Assembly (NCBI GenBank): GCA_900553645.1
Contig: USEE01000061.1
Location: 1 to 7,588, forward strand
Length of the DNA stretch: 7,588 nt
Source of the DNA: an uncultured Eubacteriales bacterium
GTDB lineage: Bacteria > Bacillota_A > Clostridia > Christensenellales > Aristaeellaceae
Reading direction: 5' to 3'
The notes beneath the pieces were generated by a model. That model made no database searches and was not told the origin of the DNA. It saw only the letters and a list, made by a program, of their open reading frames with translations. This document shows, piece by piece, positions 5,352 through 7,588 of the stretch; position 1 is the first letter of the stretch; every line of letters starts with the position of its first letter. Position numbers and translations under genes: made by a program.

Positions 5352-6473
5352 TCAGTTATCGGACGAGCTTTCGGAATCTGACGCGTCGTCAGCCGCGCCG
5401 TCGTCCAGCGTGCTTATGACCGCGTTCATGCCGTAGCGCGTGTTCTCGTCGGGCGTGAAGTCGATGTACACGACGTACTTTGCACTGCCGATGCTGTTTG
5501 CGTCGGCGATGGTCGAAATCATGCTGATTACGCCGTCATACTTAACGTCCTCGTCGCGGTTCCAGTCCAGCTCGATCGATACCTTGTCGCCCACGGAAAT
5601 GGAGCTGAGGTCGGATTCATCCACCTCGGCCTCGATACGCATTGCACCTGCCGGGTATATCGTGGCGACCGCCATGCCCTCGGCGACCTGTGCGCTGGCA
5701 GTTACGTTTATAGACGCGACGCTGCCGTCTACGGGCGCGGTTATCGCGTTGCCCGTTGCGATAAGACCGTCGAACGTGCCGTCCACCGTCTCGAACAGCA
5801 GATCGCCGCGCTTTACCTCGTCGCCGTCGCTTACGGCCATGCTGACTATCGAACCAGACGCGGCGCTTACCGCGATGGAATCAGCGCGCGCAAGCTCGCC
5901 CCGGCCTATGCGGCTGGAGGACTTGTGGCGCTCGGTGCGGAATATGCTCACAGTCTCGCCGGGGATAAACTCGCCGTCGTATACCTCGACGGTGTAAGCA
6001 GAGCCGTTTACCGCCGTGACGCGGCCTTCGCCGGTGTGGTCACCGTCGGAATAGCAACTCAGATACACTTTCTCGCCAATGTGTACATACTTGGTATCGG
6101 CCTTGTTATAGGCATTTTCGGTTGAGGCGGTTATCGTATAGCGTGCGGTCGGCTCGATATACATCACCGCGCCGTAGCGGCTGACTGCATCCTGCACCGC
6201 GTCGCCGGGCTGAGCAAACACGCCCGAAACCATGCCGTCGTACGCGGCGTAAACCTTGCTGGTCTTGATGGTCACGATGTGACTGCCTGCCTTAACCGTT
6301 TCGCCGGGATCGACGTCCACCGACAGCGCTGCGCCGCCCACGTCCGCATAAACCTCGCACGTTTTAGATGGCGCGACGCTGCCCTCGAACGTAATCGTAT
6401 CGGCCAGCGCGCCAGCCGCGCTCATGCACATCGCGGCAGCGACGGTCAGCGCCGCAAAATTCCTGATTCGCAT
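5352..6473 (-). CDS. Secreted HlyD/MacA-type efflux adaptor-like protein
   Basis: The product has 373 residues. An N-terminal signal peptide (basic MRIR, hydrophobic 6-19, probable cleavage after ALA at 24) sends it across the membrane. Two biotinyl/lipoyl-like half-barrels are visible: about 38-95 (VDPGETVKAGSHIVTI, AAYDGMVSGVFAQPGDAV) and about 205-272 (SDGDEVKRGDLLF, ITAPVDGSVASINVTA). A beta-barrel-like region follows (about 278-355, ending in YGMNAVIS), then an acidic Asp/Ser tail. These are features of membrane fusion proteins that link inner-membrane ABC or RND exporters to the outside. Unlike classical HlyD it has no long coiled-coil hairpin. Such proteins normally sit next to an ABC permease and ATPase; here the neighbours are topB and tig. 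The start at 6473 has GGGGGT 9 bases upstream. It could also be a stand-alone cell-surface protein. Confidence 0.85.
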   Translation of the reverse strand: MRIRNFAALTVAAAMCMSAAGALADTITFEGSVAPSKTCEVYADVGGAALSVDVDPGETVKAGSHIVTIKTSKVYAAYDGMVSGVFAQPGDAVQDAVSRYGAVMYIEPTARYTITASTENAYNKADTKYVHIGEKVYLSCYSDGDHTGEGRVTAVNGSAYTVEVYDGEFIPGETVSIFRTERHKSSSRIGRGELARADSIAVSAASGSIVSMAVSDGDEVKRGDLLFETVDGTFDGLIATGNAITAPVDGSVASINVTASAQVAEGMAVATIYPAGAMRIEAEVDESDLSSISVGDKVSIELDWNRDEDVKYDGVISMISTIADANSIGSAKYVVYIDFTPDENTRYGMNAVISTLDDGAADDASDSESSSDN

Positions 6474-6493
6474 ATATAAAGTACCCCCGAAAG

Positions 6494-6528
6494 ATTGGAC
6501 TTGTTACCAATTATTGTAGTGACCAATT
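6494..6528. promoter_or_regulatory. ATTGG/CCAAT repeats at the adaptor promoter (candidate operator)
   Basis: TTACCAATT (6504-6512) and TGACCAATT (6520-6528) are near-identical direct repeats 16 bases apart. ATTGG (6494-6498) forms an inverted pair with CCAAT (6507-6511). The boxes flank the -10 on both sides, where a repressor or activator would act. The regulator is not known. Confidence 0.4.
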
Positions 6529-6541
6529 TTGAACTTGGCAA
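6513..6541 (-). promoter_or_regulatory. Promoter of the adaptor gene
   Basis: On the minus strand TTGCCA (6541-6536) and TACAAT (6518-6513) each match consensus at 5 of 6 positions with an ideal 17-base spacer. The -10 ends 39 bases upstream of the ATG at 6473. Confidence 0.75.
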
Positions 6542-6614
6542 GCGCGCGGAAGCGATGTCTTATTTGTTTAACCGCCATGCCTTTTTTGTCGGATAGCGGA
6601 TATTTTAAGAGCGG

Positions 6615-6644
6615 TTCATAAAGTCGTGCTCAAACGCATATAAT
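6615..6644 (+). promoter_or_regulatory. Promoter-like element inside the intergenic region
   Basis: TATAAT (6639-6644) is a perfect -10. TTCATA (6615-6620) is a 4-of-6 match to the -35, at 18 bases. No protein gene starts shortly downstream; a 25-codon ATG frame at 6671 has no usable ribosome binding site. If active, it would make a non-coding or leader RNA starting near 6651. Confidence 0.35.
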
Positions 6645-6734
6645 GCTTTGAAAGGTTTTTGCGCGCGCAAATGGAGAAACGGGCTGACTGGAGGCAGGAC
6701 TTAATGCCTTGCAAAATGACTGTGCGGCGTTTCA

Positions 6735-6787
6735 AAGCGCATTTATAATAGGAAGGGTCTCACCGCCTGAAATACCGGTATGCGCTT
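6735..6787. repeat. Inverted repeat with nested hairpins (candidate RNA structure)
   Basis: AAGCGCAT (6735-6742) pairs perfectly with ATGCGCTT (6780-6787), enclosing 37 bases that hold ACCG/CGGT as a smaller stem. A second AAGCGC copy at 6790-6795 can pair instead with GCGCTT (6782-6787), giving two mutually exclusive folds. It lies downstream of the promoter-like element at 6615. On the other strand it covers the end of the 23-codon frame. Confidence 0.35.
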
Positions 6788-6857
6788 AAAAGCGCTTCGC
6801 TTGCACTATGACGACTAAAAGTGCGCGCCGATTTAGCATAATGATTACGATTTTCAT
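6786..6857 (-). CDS. Possible 23-residue hydrophobic peptide, or gene remnant
   Basis: An ATG at 6857 is preceded by GAGGAG with about 7 bases between, one of the best ribosome binding sites in the window. The frame runs 23 codons to a TAA. The peptide begins MKIVIIMLNRRALLVVIV and ends QAKRF: a short basic and hydrophobic segment like the start of a signal anchor. Beyond the stop the same frame reads AHTGISGGETLPIINAL before a second stop. This is faintly reminiscent of the beginnings of some secreted clostridial enzymes, so it may be the relic of a larger gene. No convincing -35/-10 pair stands upstream, although TATTAT/TATAAG occurs at 6879-6887. It could also be a chance frame. Confidence 0.3.
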   Translation of the reverse strand: MKIVIIMLNRRALLVVIVQAKRF

Positions 6858-6984
6858 GTTTATTCTCCTCAATTTAGACTTATAATAGTAGAGCCATCCT
6901 TTTATAAAGCGGCGGATATGTGCGCTGATTTAAGGCAGAGGGCGCTTTGAATCGGCGACTGACGGCGGATAATCCGAATAACTG

Positions 6985-7013
6985 TTGCAAAACCGCCGCG
7001 CGTATGGTAAAAT
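6985..7013 (+). promoter_or_regulatory. Promoter of trigger factor
   Basis: TTGCAA (6985-6990) and TAAAAT (7008-7013) are 17 bases apart. TGG (7005-7007) before the -10 makes it an extended form. The predicted transcription start near 7020 gives a leader of about 50 bases to the ATG at 7070. Confidence 0.75.
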
Positions 7014-7069
7014 TAAAGAATGTGAGCAACAATAAGCGGCTTATAGTCGATTTGGGAGGATGTACATAC

Positions 7070-7588
7070 ATGAAGGCAACTGTAGAGAAGATCTCGTCCA
7101 ATAAGGTCAAGATTTCCTTTGAAATCGAGGCGGCGAAGTTTGATGAGGGCCTGGACGCGGCCTATCGCAAGAACGTAAAGCGCATAAATATCCCCGGATT
7201 CCGCAAGGGCAAGGCTCCGCTGAAGGTAATCGAGGCCCACTATGGCCCCGCGGTATTTTACGAGGATGCCTTCGATGAGATTTTCCCCGAGATATACGAT
7301 AAGGTAGTCGACGAGAACAAGCTCAACGTCGTCGATCGTCCTCAGATTGATTTCACTCAGATTGAGCGCGGCAAGGATCTGATCTTTACCTGCGAAGTAT
7401 TCGTAACCCCCGACGTAACGCTGGGCGATTACAAGGGCATCGAAGTGGTTAAGGTAGAGCCCACCGTCGATCCCGCCGATGTGGATAAGGAGATCGAAAA
7501 GGCTCGCGAGAACGCGGCACGCAAGGTCGAGGTTGACCGCGCTGCCGAAAAGGGCGATACCGTGCTGATCGACTACGCTGGTTTTGAC
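7070..7588 (+). CDS. tig: Trigger factor, N-terminal part (runs off the window)
   Basis: This is the ribosome-associated chaperone that meets nascent chains at the exit tunnel. The frame stays open for 173 codons to the last base, so about 60% of the usual 430-residue protein is missing here. The ribosome-binding domain is intact and carries the signature GFRKGKAP at residues 43-50, within IPGFRKGKAPLKVIEAHYG. The segment from about 110 (KDLIFTCEVFVTPDVTLGDYKGI) is typical of the domain end and linker. GDTVLIDYAGFD near 162-173 begins the FKBP-like peptidyl-prolyl isomerase domain. The start at 7070 has GGGAGG 10 bases upstream; a nearer ATG at 7060 is out of frame. In many Firmicutes tig is followed by clpP and clpX, which cannot be checked here. 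Confidence 0.96.
   Translation, partial: MKATVEKISSNKVKISFEIEAAKFDEGLDAAYRKNVKRINIPGFRKGKAPLKVIEAHYGPAVFYEDAFDEIFPEIYDKVVDENKLNVVDRPQIDFTQIERGKDLIFTCEVFVTPDVTLGDYKGIEVVKVEPTVDPADVDKEIEKARENAARKVEVDRAAEKGDTVLIDYAGFD

Larger units (their letters stand above)
6542..6984. other. Long intergenic region with structured stretch, no firm gene
   Basis: This is the bulk of the 596-bp gap between the divergent adaptor and trigger-factor genes. It contains a promoter-like element (6615-6644), a stretch with nested inverted repeats built on AAGCGC (6735-6800), a 23-codon minus-strand frame with a good ribosome binding site (6786-6857), and an 11-base palindrome, CGGATAATCCG (6966-6976). I see no tRNA, no known riboswitch that I can name, and no long protein frame with gene-like features. 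Confidence 0.5.

Noticed and set aside
5440..5997. A 185-codon plus-strand frame inside the adaptor gene
   Set aside because: It is a Ser/Thr/Ala-rich shadow of the adaptor coding strand with no start signal. The minus-strand gene has a signal peptide, promoter, ribosome binding site and domain motifs.
6671..6748. A 25-codon plus-strand frame downstream of the promoter-like element
   Set aside because: The nearest purine-rich sequence (AAAGG at 6650-6654) is too far upstream to serve as a ribosome binding site. The peptide has no recognisable feature.
6880..7110. Minus-strand frames of about 75 codons overlapping the tig promoter and start
   Set aside because: They are antisense to the trigger-factor start and its promoter, with no ribosome binding site.

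Overview
The window looks like chromosomal DNA from a GC-rich Firmicute of the class Clostridia, possibly a gut or anaerobic lineage. The evidence is a Gram-positive-style set of strong Shine-Dalgarno sites (AGGAGG-like), sigma-A-like promoters, a clostridial-type corrinoid protein, a Firmicutes-type topoisomerase III and trigger factor. The taxon is an inference from protein style, not from a marker gene. Coding DNA is rich in GCG/GGC/CGC codons. The first ~235 bases are much more AT-rich (about 33% GC over bases 1-180).

Layout. Bases 1-372 carry no supported gene: an AT-rich stretch with a perfect 12-bp inverted repeat, then two hairpins that end the next gene. Bases 373-769 (minus) hold a corrinoid (vitamin B12) methyltransferase protein gene that is broken twice, by a frameshift in a CG-dinucleotide run and by loss of its C-terminal third. 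Bases 926-1276 (minus) encode a small cupin, divergent from an HxlR-family regulator (1420-1746, plus). The two share a 143-bp intergenic region with candidate promoters and operator-like repeats. A strong stem-loop (1802-1844) separates the regulator from a convergent minus-strand pair: a two-helix membrane protein (2265-2729) followed by a KdpD-like universal stress protein (1875-2246). DNA topoisomerase III (2892-5195, minus) follows, starting at TTG, with a strong promoter just behind the terminator of a secreted HlyD-type adaptor (5352-6473, minus). A 596-bp intergenic region (6474-7069) separates that gene from trigger factor (7070 to window end, plus, incomplete).

How the genes relate. 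The cupin/HxlR pair looks like a self-contained regulatory unit, and the membrane protein/USP pair looks like a small operon. Topoisomerase III and trigger factor are housekeeping genes. The adaptor lacks its usual ABC transporter partners here. I see no CRISPR array, tRNA, rRNA, transposase, phage gene or clear multi-gene defence or biosynthetic system. The most interesting signals are the doubly broken corrinoid gene, the HxlR/cupin switch, the promoter-embedded repeats before the membrane/USP operon and before the adaptor, the topoisomerase leader, and the structured intergenic region with a well-equipped 23-codon reading frame.
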